Positions 1-12,367 of a stretch of 45,676 nucleotides of DNA are shown here, in pieces. The notes under the pieces are model-generated. The model saw nothing but the letters and a program-made list of their open reading frames with translations, was not told the DNA's origin and did not search any database. The DNA is from a bacterium HR08 (lineage in GTDB: Bacteria > Acidobacteriota > Blastocatellia > HR10). How positions within the stretch are numbered: the first letter of the stretch is position 1; each line of letters begins with the position of its first letter. The translations under genes and the position numbers were made by a program. The stretch lies in the NCBI GenBank assembly GCA_002898775.1, contig BEHK01000005.1:1-45676 (forward strand), given 5' to 3'.

Positions 1-3594
<3,594 letters not shown>

Positions 3595-3615
3595 GGCCCC
3601 CCCGCCGCCGGCGCG

Positions 3616-4104
3616 CTAGGACGCCTCCCCTTCACTCAACTCCTGGTGGAGGGTGACGAGCTTGATGATCTCGAATCGGCGCCGTCGGGCCGGCGTTTGA
3701 ACGATCACTTCGTCCCCCTCTCGTTTCCCCAACAGGCTCGATCCGATAGGAGAGGAGACGGAGATGATGCCGCGCTCGGGGTCCACCTCATCGCCCAAGG
3801 CCAGGCGATAGGTCACCTCTTCTCCGGTGTCCAAATCCAGGAGCGTGACCGTAGAGCCATAGGCCACGCGATCCCGGGGAAGAGCGTTCATGTTGAGCAT
3901 CGAGAGATCGGAGAGCTGTTTGCGGATCTGCGCGATGCGCGCGCGGACGAACTCCTGGCGCTGAAGCGCCGCCTGATATTCGGCGTTCTCCCGTAAGTCG
4001 CCGTGCGCCAGGGCCTTCTGCAACTCCTTCGGCAGCTCAAACTTCAATTCGTTCTCCAAAGTGCGCAGCTCCGCTTCAAGCCGCTCCTTGAGTTTCGCGA
4101 GCAC
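3616..4104 (-). CDS. greA: transcription elongation factor GreA
   Basis: GreA rescues backtracked RNA polymerase by stimulating cleavage of the nascent transcript. The N-terminal half is a coiled coil containing HGDLRENAEYQAA, the family hallmark whose acidic residues reach the polymerase active site. The C-terminal half is the FKBP-like domain (SPIGSSLLGKREGDEV). I place the start at GTG 4104 (162 residues, normal for GreA), which has GGGAGG six bases upstream. The longer ATG at 4140 sits directly behind a TATACT −10 element, so it would be at or upstream of the transcript start. Monocistronic, convergent with thiC and divergent from the E1α gene. Confidence 0.95.
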   Translation of the reverse strand: MLAKLKERLEAELRTLENELKFELPKELQKALAHGDLRENAEYQAALQRQEFVRARIAQIRKQLSDLSMLNMNALPRDRVAYGSTVTLLDLDTGEEVTYRLALGDEVDPERGIISVSSPIGSSLLGKREGDEVIVQTPARRRRFEIIKLVTLHQELSEGEAS

Positions 4105-4141
4105 GTTCGTCCCTCCTCCCGCTGCTGGATTTTTCACCATA

Positions 4142-4169
4142 AGTATAGCCGGCTCGCGCGGAAATTCAA
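4142..4169 (-). promoter_or_regulatory. greA promoter
   Basis: On the minus strand TTGAAT (4169–4164) and TATACT (4147–4142) are 16 bases apart. The predicted transcript start falls near 4135, leaving about 30 bases of leader before GTG 4104. This position argues against the upstream ATG as the greA start. Confidence 0.5.
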
Positions 4170-4209
4170 GGGATCGTCCACCGCACCCGGTGAAGCGTCA
4201 GCGCCCTGC

Positions 4210-4239
4210 TTGTCGTCCCCGTGCGGCCTTCGCTATAGT
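4210..4239 (+). promoter_or_regulatory. promoter of the E1/E2–lipB–lptFG operon
   Basis: TTGTCG (4210–4215) and TATAGT (4234–4239) are 18 bases apart in the greA–E1α divergent region, about 115 bases upstream of the E1α start. No other good promoter is seen before 11675, so the five genes downstream are probably co-transcribed. Confidence 0.45.
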
Positions 4240-4353
4240 AATAGGCGATCTCGGAGGGGCGAGGAAGAAGATGACGCGGGATTCGCTCAACAGGAGGGTG
4301 AGGCGCGCACAGCGATCCGCACGCGCCTTCATCTCTGCCGGAGAGGGCGACGT

Positions 4354-5382
4354 ATGGAAGAGGCGCTGACCCCCAAGCAACTGCTCGACATGTACTACTA
4401 CATGAAATTGACGCGCCTGGTGGAGGAGCGCTTGCAACGCCTCTACCGACAGGGGAAGATCGTCGGCGGTCTCTATCGCAGCCTCGGGCAGGAGGGCGAG
4501 TCCGTCGCCAGCGCCTACGCGCTGGAGGAGGGGGACTTTCTGGCCGTCATGATCCGAAACCTCGGCGCGCTCTTTGTGCGTGGCGTCCGCCCGTGGGAGA
4601 TCTTCACGCAATATATGGGCAAGGGGACGAGCCCCACGCGCGGCAAGGATAACATCGTCCACTTCGGGAGCGTGGAGCGCGGCCTCATTCCCCCGATCAG
4701 CCACCTTGGCGACCTCATCCCGGTGATGGCGGGAATCGCCCTGGCCTCGAAGATGCAGCGAAAGCGATCGGTGGCGCTCACCTATATCGGTGATGGAGGG
4801 ACCAGTACGGGAGCTTTCCACGAGGGCTTGAACTTCGCCGCCGTCCTCAAGCTGCCTTTGATCGTCATCGCCGAGGACAACGGCTATGCGTACTCCACAC
4901 CCAAACATAAGCAGATGGCCATCGAGAATATCGCCGATCGCGCCATCGGATACGGGATCTTCGGAGAGACCGTGGATGGCAACGACGTCATCGCCGTGTA
5001 TCAAGCCACCCGCCGCGCCATCCGCCGAGCTCGCGAGGGACTGGGGCCTACGCTGCTCGAGGTCAAGACCTTTCGCATGCGCGGTCACGCCGAGCACGAT
5101 GACGCCTGGTACGTGCCGCGCGAGCTGCTCGAATACTGGCAGAAGCGAGATCCGATCCTCCGATTGGAGACCTATCTGAAAGAGCACGGACTGGCCGATG
5201 AGACCACGTTCGAAGAGATCACTCACCGCATCGAGCAAGAGATCGAGGCCGATCTCCGATACGCCGAGGAGTCGCCGATGCCCGATCCGCAGATCGCCCT
5301 GGAAGGCGTCTATGCCGAGTCCCCTTCCGTCTCTGAGAGTCCTTCGATCTCCCGCGAATCGGAGGTGAAGGCCCGATCCTAG
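4354..5382 (+). CDS. 2-oxoacid dehydrogenase E1 component, alpha subunit (pyruvate or branched-chain type)
   Basis: This is the thiamin-diphosphate subunit of a two-subunit E1, which decarboxylates a 2-oxoacid and passes the acyl group to lipoyl-E2. The thiamin motif is visible as GDG at residues 146–148 followed by N176 (GDG-x27-N, ending EDN). The protein has 342 residues, typical for E1α. ATG 4354 follows GGAGAGGG; the open frame extends to 4003 but overlaps greA and its promoter. E1β starts 15 bases after the stop. The sequence does not let me separate pyruvate from branched-chain 2-oxoacid specificity, so no symbol is given. The C-terminal tail is Ser/Glu-rich and probably disordered. 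No E3 (lipoamide dehydrogenase) gene is in the window. Confidence 0.9.
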   Translation: MEEALTPKQLLDMYYYMKLTRLVEERLQRLYRQGKIVGGLYRSLGQEGESVASAYALEEGDFLAVMIRNLGALFVRGVRPWEIFTQYMGKGTSPTRGKDNIVHFGSVERGLIPPISHLGDLIPVMAGIALASKMQRKRSVALTYIGDGGTSTGAFHEGLNFAAVLKLPLIVIAEDNGYAYSTPKHKQMAIENIADRAIGYGIFGETVDGNDVIAVYQATRRAIRRAREGLGPTLLEVKTFRMRGHAEHDDAWYVPRELLEYWQKRDPILRLETYLKEHGLADETTFEEITHRIEQEIEADLRYAEESPMPDPQIALEGVYAESPSVSESPSISRESEVKARS

Positions 5383-5397
5383 GAGGCGCATTCGCGT

Positions 5398-6372
5398 ATG
5401 CCCGTGCTGACCTATCTGGAAGCCATCCGTCAGGGACTCTGGGAGGAGATGGAGCGCGACGAGCGCGTCTTCCTCCTCGGCGAAGACATCGGCGTCTACG
5501 GAGGCGCCTTCAAAGTCACCGAGGGATTCCTGGAGCGCTTCGGCGAGGAGCGCGTCATTGATACGCCGATCTCGGAGGCAGCCATCGTGGGCGCGGCTAT
5601 CGGCGCTGCCCTCGTGGGCTTGCGTCCGGTCGCCGAGATGCAGTTCATTGATTTCATCTCCATCGCCTTCGATCAGCTCACGAACTTCGCCGCCAAGTGC
5701 CGATACCGATGGGGAGCGGCCGTCCCCATCGTCGTGCGCGGCCCCTGTGGAGGCGGCGTGCACGGCGGTCCCTTCCACTCGCAGAATGTCGAGGCCTACT
5801 TCTTCCACACGCCCGGACTGAAGATCGTGGAGCCGGCTACCCCCTACGACGCCAAGGGATTGATCAAAGCGGCGATTCGAGACGATGATCCCGTGCTCTA
5901 TTTCGAACACAAGTATCTCTACCGCCGCATCCGAGGGGAGGTCCCCGAGGGTGACTACATCGTCCCCATTGGCAAGGCGGATGTGAAGCGTCCGGGTCGC
6001 GACGTCACCATCCTGACCTACGGATGGATGCTTCACAAGTCGCTCGAAGCCGCGGAGATCATCGCCTCCGAGGGCATCGAGGTCGAGGTCGTGGATTTGC
6101 GCACGCTCCTGCCTCTGGACGACGAGACGATCCTCAGCTCGGTCGCCAAAACCGGTCGCGCCGTCATCGTGCACGAGGACACGCGCACGGGGGGAATCGC
6201 CGGGGAGATCGCCATGCGCATCAACGAGCGGATCTTCGAGTATCTGGAAGCGCCCGTCGTGCGCGTCACTGCCCCAGACACACCGATCCCTTTCAGTCCC
6301 CCCCTGGAGGAGTTCTTCCTCCCCCAAGTCGAGGAGATCGTACAGGCCGTCCGATGGGTCGCCAATTACTGA
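5398..6372 (+). CDS. 2-oxoacid dehydrogenase E1 component, beta subunit
   Basis: It pairs with the upstream E1α to form the α2β2 thiamin-dependent decarboxylase. The 324 residues cover the pyrimidine-binding transketolase fold (FLLGEDIGVYGGAFKVT, then RVIDTPISEAAIVGAAIGAA) and the C-terminal transketolase domain (VEVVDLRTLLPLD…). The motif RGPCGGGVHGGPFHSQN is characteristic of E1β subunits. AGGAGG overlaps the region of the E1α stop, indicating translational coupling. As for E1α, the substrate could be pyruvate, branched-chain 2-oxoacids or acetoin; leucine dehydrogenase elsewhere in the window makes the branched-chain option worth testing. Confidence 0.9.
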   Translation: MPVLTYLEAIRQGLWEEMERDERVFLLGEDIGVYGGAFKVTEGFLERFGEERVIDTPISEAAIVGAAIGAALVGLRPVAEMQFIDFISIAFDQLTNFAAKCRYRWGAAVPIVVRGPCGGGVHGGPFHSQNVEAYFFHTPGLKIVEPATPYDAKGLIKAAIRDDDPVLYFEHKYLYRRIRGEVPEGDYIVPIGKADVKRPGRDVTILTYGWMLHKSLEAAEIIASEGIEVEVVDLRTLLPLDDETILSSVAKTGRAVIVHEDTRTGGIAGEIAMRINERIFEYLEAPVVRVTAPDTPIPFSPPLEEFFLPQVEEIVQAVRWVANY

Positions 6373-6391
6373 TCCGAAGCAGAGACTCGTG

Positions 6392-6411
6392 GGAGCGCGC
6401 CGGCGCGCTCC
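6392..6411. repeat. perfect 20-bp palindrome between E1β and E2
   Basis: GGAGCGCGCCGGCGCGCTCC is its own reverse complement. It starts 20 bases after the E1β stop and ends directly before the AAGGAGGT ribosome-binding site of E2. In mRNA it would fold into an ~8-bp GC stem with a four-base loop. No T-tract follows, so a simple terminator is unlikely; partial termination, RNA processing or control of E2 translation are options. Confidence 0.6.
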
Positions 6412-6424
6412 GAAGGAGGTGTCC

Positions 6425-7819
6425 ATGAAAGTCGAAGTCATCATGCCGCAGATGGGTGAGAGCATCGCCGAAGGAACGGTCACGAAATGGCTCAAGAAGC
6501 CGGGCGATTACGTCCGCCGCGATGAGCCGCTCTTTGAGATCTCCACCGACAAAGTAGACGCCGAGATCCCCTCGCCGGCCGAGGGCGTCCTCGCCGAGAT
6601 CCTCGTCCAAGAGGGCGAGACGGTTCCCATTCAGACCGTCGTCGCCCGTATTGAGACGGATAAAGAGGCCGTCGAACCCGCGCCGCGTGAGACGAAAGCG
6701 CCTATCGCCCAGGCCGAGGAGACGACTCCCGCGAAAGCCCCGACTCCGGAACCCGTGCGCGCAGCCCCACCGCCTCCCGAAGAAGAGCCCTCGCCCATGC
6801 GCGAGGTCATCATCCCGCCCCTCCCTTGGGAGAAACAGAAGAAGGAGATTCGCCTCACGATCCCGGCCGAGCGCGTCGCATCCGGGCGAAAGGCCGTACG
6901 CTCATCCCCGGTCGTCGAGAAGCTGGCGCAGGAGTACGGTCTCGATCTCACGCAGATCGAGGGGACGGGACGTGGCGGGCGCGTCACCAAGCGCGACGTC
7001 TTGCGATACCTGGAGGAGCGCGCGGCTGCTCCGGAGGGTCAGGCGCGCCCGCAACCGGTCGAAGTCCCCTCACCGCAGCAGCCTGAGCCGGAGACGCCCC
7101 TCTATCCCCCCTATCTCCCCGGCGAGCGCGTCGAGATCGTCCCCATGAGCGTCATGCGGAAGAAGATCGCCGAGCACATGGTCTACAGCAAGCGCGTCGC
7201 TCCCCATGTGACGACCTTCTTCGAGATCGACATGACGCGCGTCAGCCGACTGCGGGAACAACTCCAGGCGGATTTCGAGCAGCGGCATGGCGTCAAACTC
7301 ACCTACCTGCCCTTCATCGTTCAGGCCTGTGTGAGCGCGCTGAAGGCCTTCCCCATCCTCAACGCCTCGATCGCGGGTGACAAGATCGTCTACAAGAAGG
7401 ACATCAACATCGGCATCGCCGTCGCCCTGGATTGGGGACTCATTGTCCCCGTCATCAAGAACGCGGATACATTGAGCTTGGTCGGACTGGCCAAGGCCGT
7501 TCACGACCTGGCCACGCGCGCTCGGAACAAGCAACTGAAGCCGGAGGAGGTCCAAGGAGGGACGTTCACGATCACCAATCCCGGCGTCTTCGGTTCGCTC
7601 TTCGGAACCCCGGTGATCAACCAACCGCAGGTGGCCATCCTCGGCGTCGGTCGCATCACCAAGCGTCCCGTCGTCGTCGAAGACGATGCCATCGCCATTC
7701 GGGCGATGGCCTACTTCTCCCTCTCCTTCGATCATCGGCTCATTGATGGGGCCGTGGCCGACCAATTCATGGCGCACGTGAAGCGGACGCTGGAATCGTT
7801 CGAACTGACAGGAATCTGA
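6425..7819 (+). CDS. 2-oxoacid dehydrogenase E2 component (dihydrolipoamide acyltransferase)
   Basis: This is the core acyltransferase of the complex (464 residues). Domains in order: lipoyl domain (~1–80) with the lipoylated lysine K43 in STDKVDAEIPSP; an Ala/Pro/Glu-rich linker; the peripheral-subunit-binding domain (~155–195, SSPVVEKLAQEYGLDL…GTGRGGRVTKRDV); a second Pro-rich linker; and the catalytic domain (~235–464) ending in FDHRLIDG, where H437 and D441 form the HxxxDG active site. ATG 6425 has AAGGAGGT at ideal spacing; the frame opens earlier (6389) through the palindrome. A single lipoyl domain is seen. The next gene encodes LipB, which supplies octanoyl groups for lipoylation of exactly this protein class. 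Confidence 0.93.
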   Translation: MKVEVIMPQMGESIAEGTVTKWLKKPGDYVRRDEPLFEISTDKVDAEIPSPAEGVLAEILVQEGETVPIQTVVARIETDKEAVEPAPRETKAPIAQAEETTPAKAPTPEPVRAAPPPPEEEPSPMREVIIPPLPWEKQKKEIRLTIPAERVASGRKAVRSSPVVEKLAQEYGLDLTQIEGTGRGGRVTKRDVLRYLEERAAAPEGQARPQPVEVPSPQQPEPETPLYPPYLPGERVEIVPMSVMRKKIAEHMVYSKRVAPHVTTFFEIDMTRVSRLREQLQADFEQRHGVKLTYLPFIVQACVSALKAFPILNASIAGDKIVYKKDINIGIAVALDWGLIVPVIKNADTLSLVGLAKAVHDLATRARNKQLKPEEVQGGTFTITNPGVFGSLFGTPVINQPQVAILGVGRITKRPVVVEDDAIAIRAMAYFSLSFDHRLIDGAVADQFMAHVKRTLESFELTGI

Positions 7820-7821
7820 TC

Positions 7822-9108
7822 ATGCGCGCGTCAGACCGCCCGAACCTCGAAGGGGTCTCTCTCGGAGAGAGGGAGCTCCGAAGGACTGCGGTCGAGAGCT
7901 TCGGCTCGGCACCGCCTATTGGTCACGTCCGACGCCTGGGGCTTGTCGAGTATGAAGACGGGGTGGAGGCCCAACAAGCGTTGGCGACGGCGCGAAAAGC
8001 CGATCTCATTCCCGACCAATTGCTGTTGCTCGAGCACCCGCACGTGGTGACGATCGGTCGGCGAACCCGCCATCTGAGCGCGGCCCTGAGCGACCATTTC
8101 CGCGTTCCCCTCGACGTGCTCGCTCACCTGGACGTCGAGGTACAGGAAACGGATCGAGGAGGCGCCCTCACCTATCACGGACCTGGGCAGCTCGTCATCT
8201 ACCCGATCCTGAAACTCACCGGACGACGCCGCGACGTCCACCGCTACCTGCGCGATCTGGAGGAAGTCATCATCCGCGCGCTCGGTGATTTCGGCATCTC
8301 GGCCGGGCGCTTTCCCGGACAAACGGGCGTGTGGGTGGGGGAGGAGAAGATCGCCTCCATCGGCGTCCATCTCTCGCAGTGGGTCACGACTCATGGCGCG
8401 GCGCTCAATGTGAATACGGATCTCCGCTTCTTCGACCTCATCGTCCCGTGCGGGCTGAACGGCGTGCGCATGACCTCGATGGAGCGCGTGCTCGGATCGC
8501 CCATCCCTATGGACCGCGTGCAGGAGCGCGTGATCGCCCATTTCCAGGAGGTCTTCGAGTGCCACCTCCTCGAACGCCCCGTCGAGGCTGAATCCGTCCA
8601 GGTCCTCCTCCGTACGCCGGAGGGACGATACCTCCTCTTGAAACGCGTCGAGCACGAGGGGGGATTCTGGCAACCCGTCACCGGCGTGATCGAACCGGGT
8701 GAATCGCCGATCCAAGCGGCTATTCGGGAAGTTCGAGAGGAGACGGGCCTCGATCTCGCGCACGCGGTCCCCGAGCCGAAGAGCCTCCGCGTGACCGACG
8801 GCGGCGAGGCTGCGAAGCCCTCTCCGCTGCTGGTGCTTCCCTATGTTCATGCCTTCGCGCTCTCCGAACCGCGCGATCCTCTCCCCTATTTCATTCGCGA
8901 GCACTCCTTCCTGGCGATGATCCCGGCCCTGGCCTCCATTCGCCTGAATCCCGCCGAGCACGAGACCTTTCGCTTCGAAGAGGCGGCGGCGGCCCTGGCG
9001 CTCCTTCGATGGAAGGGCAACCGTCGCGCGCTGCTCCTGAGCGAGCGCCTGTGCCGCGCCGACACCTCGCCGCGCGATCCTCTTCTGGCGAAGGCGCAGG
9101 GCCTATGA
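7822..9108 (+). CDS. lipB: LipB octanoyltransferase fused to a Nudix hydrolase domain
   Basis: A 428-residue two-domain protein. The first ~250 residues are LipB, which moves octanoyl from acyl carrier protein to lipoyl domains. RGGALTYHGPGQ (112–123), K176 in EEKIASIGVH and C210 in IVPCGLNG match the LipB signature and its Lys/Cys active-site pair. Residues ~255–400 form a Nudix domain with a complete box: G288, E294, R302, E303, E306, E307, G309. The FWQPVTG lead-in resembles NudB-type dihydroneopterin triphosphate hydrolases, but the substrate is unknown. LipB alone is usually ~210–240 residues. The gene starts 2 bases after the E2 stop and overlaps lptFG by ATGA, so it is translated within the operon. 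The first ~35 residues are not conserved LipB sequence. Confidence 0.9.
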   Translation: MRASDRPNLEGVSLGERELRRTAVESFGSAPPIGHVRRLGLVEYEDGVEAQQALATARKADLIPDQLLLLEHPHVVTIGRRTRHLSAALSDHFRVPLDVLAHLDVEVQETDRGGALTYHGPGQLVIYPILKLTGRRRDVHRYLRDLEEVIIRALGDFGISAGRFPGQTGVWVGEEKIASIGVHLSQWVTTHGAALNVNTDLRFFDLIVPCGLNGVRMTSMERVLGSPIPMDRVQERVIAHFQEVFECHLLERPVEAESVQVLLRTPEGRYLLLKRVEHEGGFWQPVTGVIEPGESPIQAAIREVREETGLDLAHAVPEPKSLRVTDGGEAAKPSPLLVLPYVHAFALSEPRDPLPYFIREHSFLAMIPALASIRLNPAEHETFRFEEAAAALALLRWKGNRRALLLSERLCRADTSPRDPLLAKAQGL

Positions 9109-11675
9109 GGAGGCGAATCGAGCGGTACCTGGTGGTGGAGATCCTCCCCTATTTCGTCCTGGCCGCTCTTGTCCTCACCGTTCTCGTGCTCGCGAGCCAA
9201 ATGGCCGAGTTCGCCGAATTGTTCGTGAAGAAGGATGTGCCGCCCTCGCTTGTGCGGACGTTGCTGCTGGCTCTCATCCCGCGAATCCTCATCCTGACGC
9301 TCCCGCTCTCACTCCTTGTGGCCGTGATGATGGGGCTCGGACGCTGGCACGGGGATCAGGAGCTGACCGTCCTGCTGACGAGCGGCATCGGCCGACGCCA
9401 TCTCCTGGTGCCGCTCCTTCTGCTCGCTCTTCCGACGAGCGCGGTGACGTTTCGTCTGGCGGCCTTCGACATGCCGCATGCGCTTCGACAGGTGAAGACG
9501 ATACGGGCCGAACTGATCCTGCAGGGGATTCGCCTCCAGACCAAGCCCCGCGTGTTCGACGATCGGTTCGCGGGCAAGGTCCTCTACATCGGCGAGATGG
9601 ACCGGCAGAGAGATCTCTGGCAGCACATCTTCCTCGCCATCGAAGAACAGCCGCCTGAGGCGGAGACCCCACGTGAACTCACACTCATCACGGCCACGCG
9701 GGGCCGATTGGAATTGGGTCGGACGCCTGACGGTTCGCAGCTGCACCTGTACGAGGGAGTCATTCACCAACGCCGCCTCACCAGCGATGGACCGCGCTAC
9801 GATGTCGAAGCCTTCGCGCGCGCCACGATTCGCTTCGATGCACAGTCGCGAGAAGCCGCGCGCCTGCGAACGGAGCCGGACATCGCCTCCTCTTCCGTGA
9901 AGAGTCGGATCCAAGAGATGACGCTCCCCGAACTCTGGGCGGCCCGACGCGATCCACTACTCGCTCGGCGAGCCCTCACGGAATTCCACAAGCGCTTGGC
10001 CGTGAGCGTCTCCCCTTTCGTCCTCGTTCTCGTTGGTGTCGCCGTGGGGACGACCCGACGACGGGGCGGACGCGGCTATGGGTTCTGGCTCGGCATCCTG
10101 TTGGCGGCCGTGTACTATCTGCTGCTGCTGGGCGGCGAGAATATGGCGCGCGTCGGGCGGCTGCCACCTTCGCTCGCCCTCTGGGGGGGGGACATCCTCC
10201 TCACGGGGTACAGCGCCCTGAAGCTCTCGGAACGCTTCTCCCTGATCCGGGCGATCGAGCGAGCGGCTGAACGAGCGCGGCTGACCTCAGCGACAACTCC
10301 TCCGCTTCGCGTCCAACTGGTCACCCAATGGGATCACCTGCGGGCGCGCACCCGCCGGATCGGACGCGAGGTGCTCATCCGCCTCTCTCGCCCTTTCCTC
10401 ACGCGCGCGGGCGCGTCTCGCTCCCTCGTGGTGGATTCGATGCGCGCTCTCGGCCACCTCGCGCGCGGCCGTCTTCGGATCGGAGATCGCTACGTCGTGG
10501 CGCAGTTCCTGGGTCTCTATCTCACGACGCTCGTCGGCTTGTGGACGCTCTTTGTCATCTTCACGGTCTTCGAGCTCTCGTCTGACTGGGTTGCGAATCA
10601 GATCCCCGCCCGTTTCGTCGCCGAGTATCTCGTCTTCCTCACCCCTTCGGTGCTCAGCTACCTCGCTCCCCCCTCAGCGCTGATGGCGGCGCTGGTGAGC
10701 ATGAGCGTGTTGAGCAAATCCGGGGAGCTCACGGCCTTTCGCGCAGCCGGGATCTCGATCTATCGCGCGTCGGCCCCCATTCTCGCGGCGAGCGCCGTCG
10801 TGGCGCTCGCTCTCGCCTTCTGGCAGGAGCACGTTGTGCCACAGGCGAACGTCCGGCAGGAGCTGTTGCGCTTCTATATCAAAAAGGGGCGTTTCCCTTC
10901 AGACGCAGAGCGTTCCATGACCGCCCCAGCCATCCGGTGGATGGCCTTCTGGTCAGACGAGGAGGAGGCGACCGCCCGTTCCACAGGCCGCGTGACGAAG
11001 ATCCCCCCGCCGCTCACGAGCGCTTCGGCCAGTCCGCCCGACCGTGAGCGCTTCCCTCGGCGAATCGTCCGCTTCACCTCTTTCGATCCGGCGACCCGTC
11101 GGGCCTGGGCTCCTGTGATCCTCGAATTCTCGCCGGAGAGATTCCTTTTGCACCGTCGGATCGAGGCCGAGGTCGCCCAATGGGATGAACAGCGCGCCGC
11201 CTGGCTCCTCTCCCGCGCCTCCGTTTGGGAATTCGACGGCGCCTCTCTTCGGGCCGAGCGCCACCTGGATCGTCTCTGGCTCCCGGACGGGATGGACTCG
11301 GAGCTCCTCGCCCATTCTCCTCGGAAACCGGAGGCGATGACCTCGCGGGAACTCCGCGCGCACATTCGCGCACTGACGGAGCGAGGATTGGATCCGACGG
11401 ATTTCAAAATCGCTCTGGAACGCCGATCGGCCAACGCGGCGGCAGTCTTCGTCATGGCGCTTTTCGGGATCCCCTTCGGCTTGACCTTCGGTCGGAAGGG
11501 GGCGCGTCACGCCATCGGCCTCGGGATCGCGATCGGTCTGCTCTATTGGCTCGCGCTCGGGTTCTTCGAACAATTAGGGCGCTATGAATACTTCTCGCCC
11601 CGCGCGGCGGCATGGAGTCCCAACGGATTGCTCTCGGCGCTCGGCCTCTACCTCTTGCTTCGGGTGCGGACGTGA
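9105..11675 (+). CDS. LptF–LptG fused LPS-export permease
   Basis: LptF and LptG are the two membrane subunits that, with the LptB ATPase, extract lipopolysaccharide from the inner membrane. Both are normally separate ~360-residue proteins. Here one 856-residue chain contains two copies of the fold. Copy 1 (~1–385) has membrane segments near 10–30, 52–78 and 97–118, a periplasmic β domain (~120–250) and segments near 298–316 and 326–345. An Arg-rich linker (~385–455) leads to copy 2 (~456–856), with the same order and a GIPFGLTFGRKGARHAIG helix near the end. The start ATG 9105 overlaps the LipB–Nudix stop. No lptB or lptC is in the window; waaA and lpxK farther on belong to the same pathway. 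Confidence 0.88.
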   Translation: MRRRIERYLVVEILPYFVLAALVLTVLVLASQMAEFAELFVKKDVPPSLVRTLLLALIPRILILTLPLSLLVAVMMGLGRWHGDQELTVLLTSGIGRRHLLVPLLLLALPTSAVTFRLAAFDMPHALRQVKTIRAELILQGIRLQTKPRVFDDRFAGKVLYIGEMDRQRDLWQHIFLAIEEQPPEAETPRELTLITATRGRLELGRTPDGSQLHLYEGVIHQRRLTSDGPRYDVEAFARATIRFDAQSREAARLRTEPDIASSSVKSRIQEMTLPELWAARRDPLLARRALTEFHKRLAVSVSPFVLVLVGVAVGTTRRRGGRGYGFWLGILLAAVYYLLLLGGENMARVGRLPPSLALWGGDILLTGYSALKLSERFSLIRAIERAAERARLTSATTPPLRVQLVTQWDHLRARTRRIGREVLIRLSRPFLTRAGASRSLVVDSMRALGHLARGRLRIGDRYVVAQFLGLYLTTLVGLWTLFVIFTVFELSSDWVANQIPARFVAEYLVFLTPSVLSYLAPPSALMAALVSMSVLSKSGELTAFRAAGISIYRASAPILAASAVVALALAFWQEHVVPQANVRQELLRFYIKKGRFPSDAERSMTAPAIRWMAFWSDEEEATARSTGRVTKIPPPLTSASASPPDRERFPRRIVRFTSFDPATRRAWAPVILEFSPERFLLHRRIEAEVAQWDEQRAAWLLSRASVWEFDGASLRAERHLDRLWLPDGMDSELLAHSPRKPEAMTSRELRAHIRALTERGLDPTDFKIALERRSANAAAVFVMALFGIPFGLTFGRKGARHAIGLGIAIGLLYWLALGFFEQLGRYEYFSPRAAAWSPNGLLSALGLYLLLRVRT

Positions 11676-11680
11676 GCGGA

Positions 11681-12241
11681 TCACTTCACGCGCTCGATAT
11701 ACGCCCCCTCGGTCGTATCCACGCGGACGATGTCGCCCGGTTCGACAAAGGGAGGAACCTGAATGACCAGACCGGTCTCCAACGTGGCCGGCTTGTTGAC
11801 GGCCGTCACGGTCGCCCCCTTCAGTCCGGGCTCCGTCTCGACCACGCGCAGATCCACAGTCGGGGGCAATTCGATGCCGATCGGCTTGCCCTGATAGAAG
11901 GCGACCTTGAGGCGCAGATTCGGGATGAGGTAGTTCACCGCATCGCCCAAGACCTCTTCATCCAGGGCGATCTGCTCAAACGTCTCCGTGTTCATGAAGT
12001 AGTAACTCGTCCCGTCGCTGTAGAGGTACTCGAACTCCTGCTCCTCCAGAACCGCCTTCTCCACCGTATCGGTCGAGCGAAAGCGATGCTCGAACGAGAT
12101 CCCCGTCCGCAGATTCCGCAACTTCGTCTGCACCATTGCGCGCCAATTCCCCGGCGTCACATGCCGAAAGTCGAGGACCAGACACGGATCCCCTTCATGA
12201 ACGATGATCATCCCGCGCCGAATCCGCGTCGCTTGTATCAT
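11681..12241 (-). CDS. efp: elongation factor P
   Basis: EF-P relieves ribosome stalling at polyproline. The 186 residues show the three-domain layout of the family: KOW-like N-domain ([19 protein letters not shown]), middle OB domain ([21 protein letters not shown]) and C-terminal OB domain ([30 protein letters not shown]). The loop that reaches the peptidyl-transferase centre reads [15 protein letters not shown]. Aligned to the PGKGQAF loop of E. coli, the modified Lys34 position is occupied by N32, so neither lysylation nor arginine rhamnosylation can occur at that site. Convergent end with lptFG (5-base gap); divergent from purL. Confidence 0.96.
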   Translation of the reverse strand: MIQATRIRRGMIIVHEGDPCLVLDFRHVTPGNWRAMVQTKLRNLRTGISFEHRFRSTDTVEKAVLEEQEFEYLYSDGTSYYFMNTETFEQIALDEEVLGDAVNYLIPNLRLKVAFYQGKPIGIELPPTVDLRVVETEPGLKGATVTAVNKPATLETGLVIQVPPFVEPGDIVRVDTTEGAYIERVK

Positions 12242-12282
12242 CGCCTGTCCTCCGGAAGCGTGACCCCTCTTCGAGGCAGTTA

Positions 12283-12313
12283 AAATTAGCGCACGGCTTT
12301 GGGCACGGTCAAG
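12283..12313 (-). promoter_or_regulatory. efp promoter
   Basis: On the minus strand TTGACC (12313–12308) and TAATTT (12288–12283) are 19 bases apart by position, with CTAATT one base earlier giving 18. It overlaps the purL promoter back to back, so the two genes may compete for polymerase. Confidence 0.4.
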
Positions 12314-12327
12314 ACTTCCGCTATAAT
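12299..12327 (+). promoter_or_regulatory. purL promoter
   Basis: TTGGGC (12299–12304), a 17-base spacer and a consensus TATAAT (12322–12327) lie 40 bases before the purL ATG. Confidence 0.55.
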
Positions 12328-12367
12328 CTCGCCTTCGGAGTCATCGTCACCGCAGGGTGCGGAGACC

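Noticed and set aside
3616-4140. greA starting at ATG 4140
   Set aside because: TATACT ends one base before that ATG, so the transcript would start at or after it; GTG 4104 has a proper ribosome-binding site and gives the normal GreA length.
4198-6495. Long minus-strand open frame (765 codons) opposite the E1 genes
   Set aside because: It is the antisense of strongly conserved E1α/E1β/E2 sequence; its translation is low-complexity and His/Asp/Arg-rich, as expected for antisense frames in GC-rich DNA.
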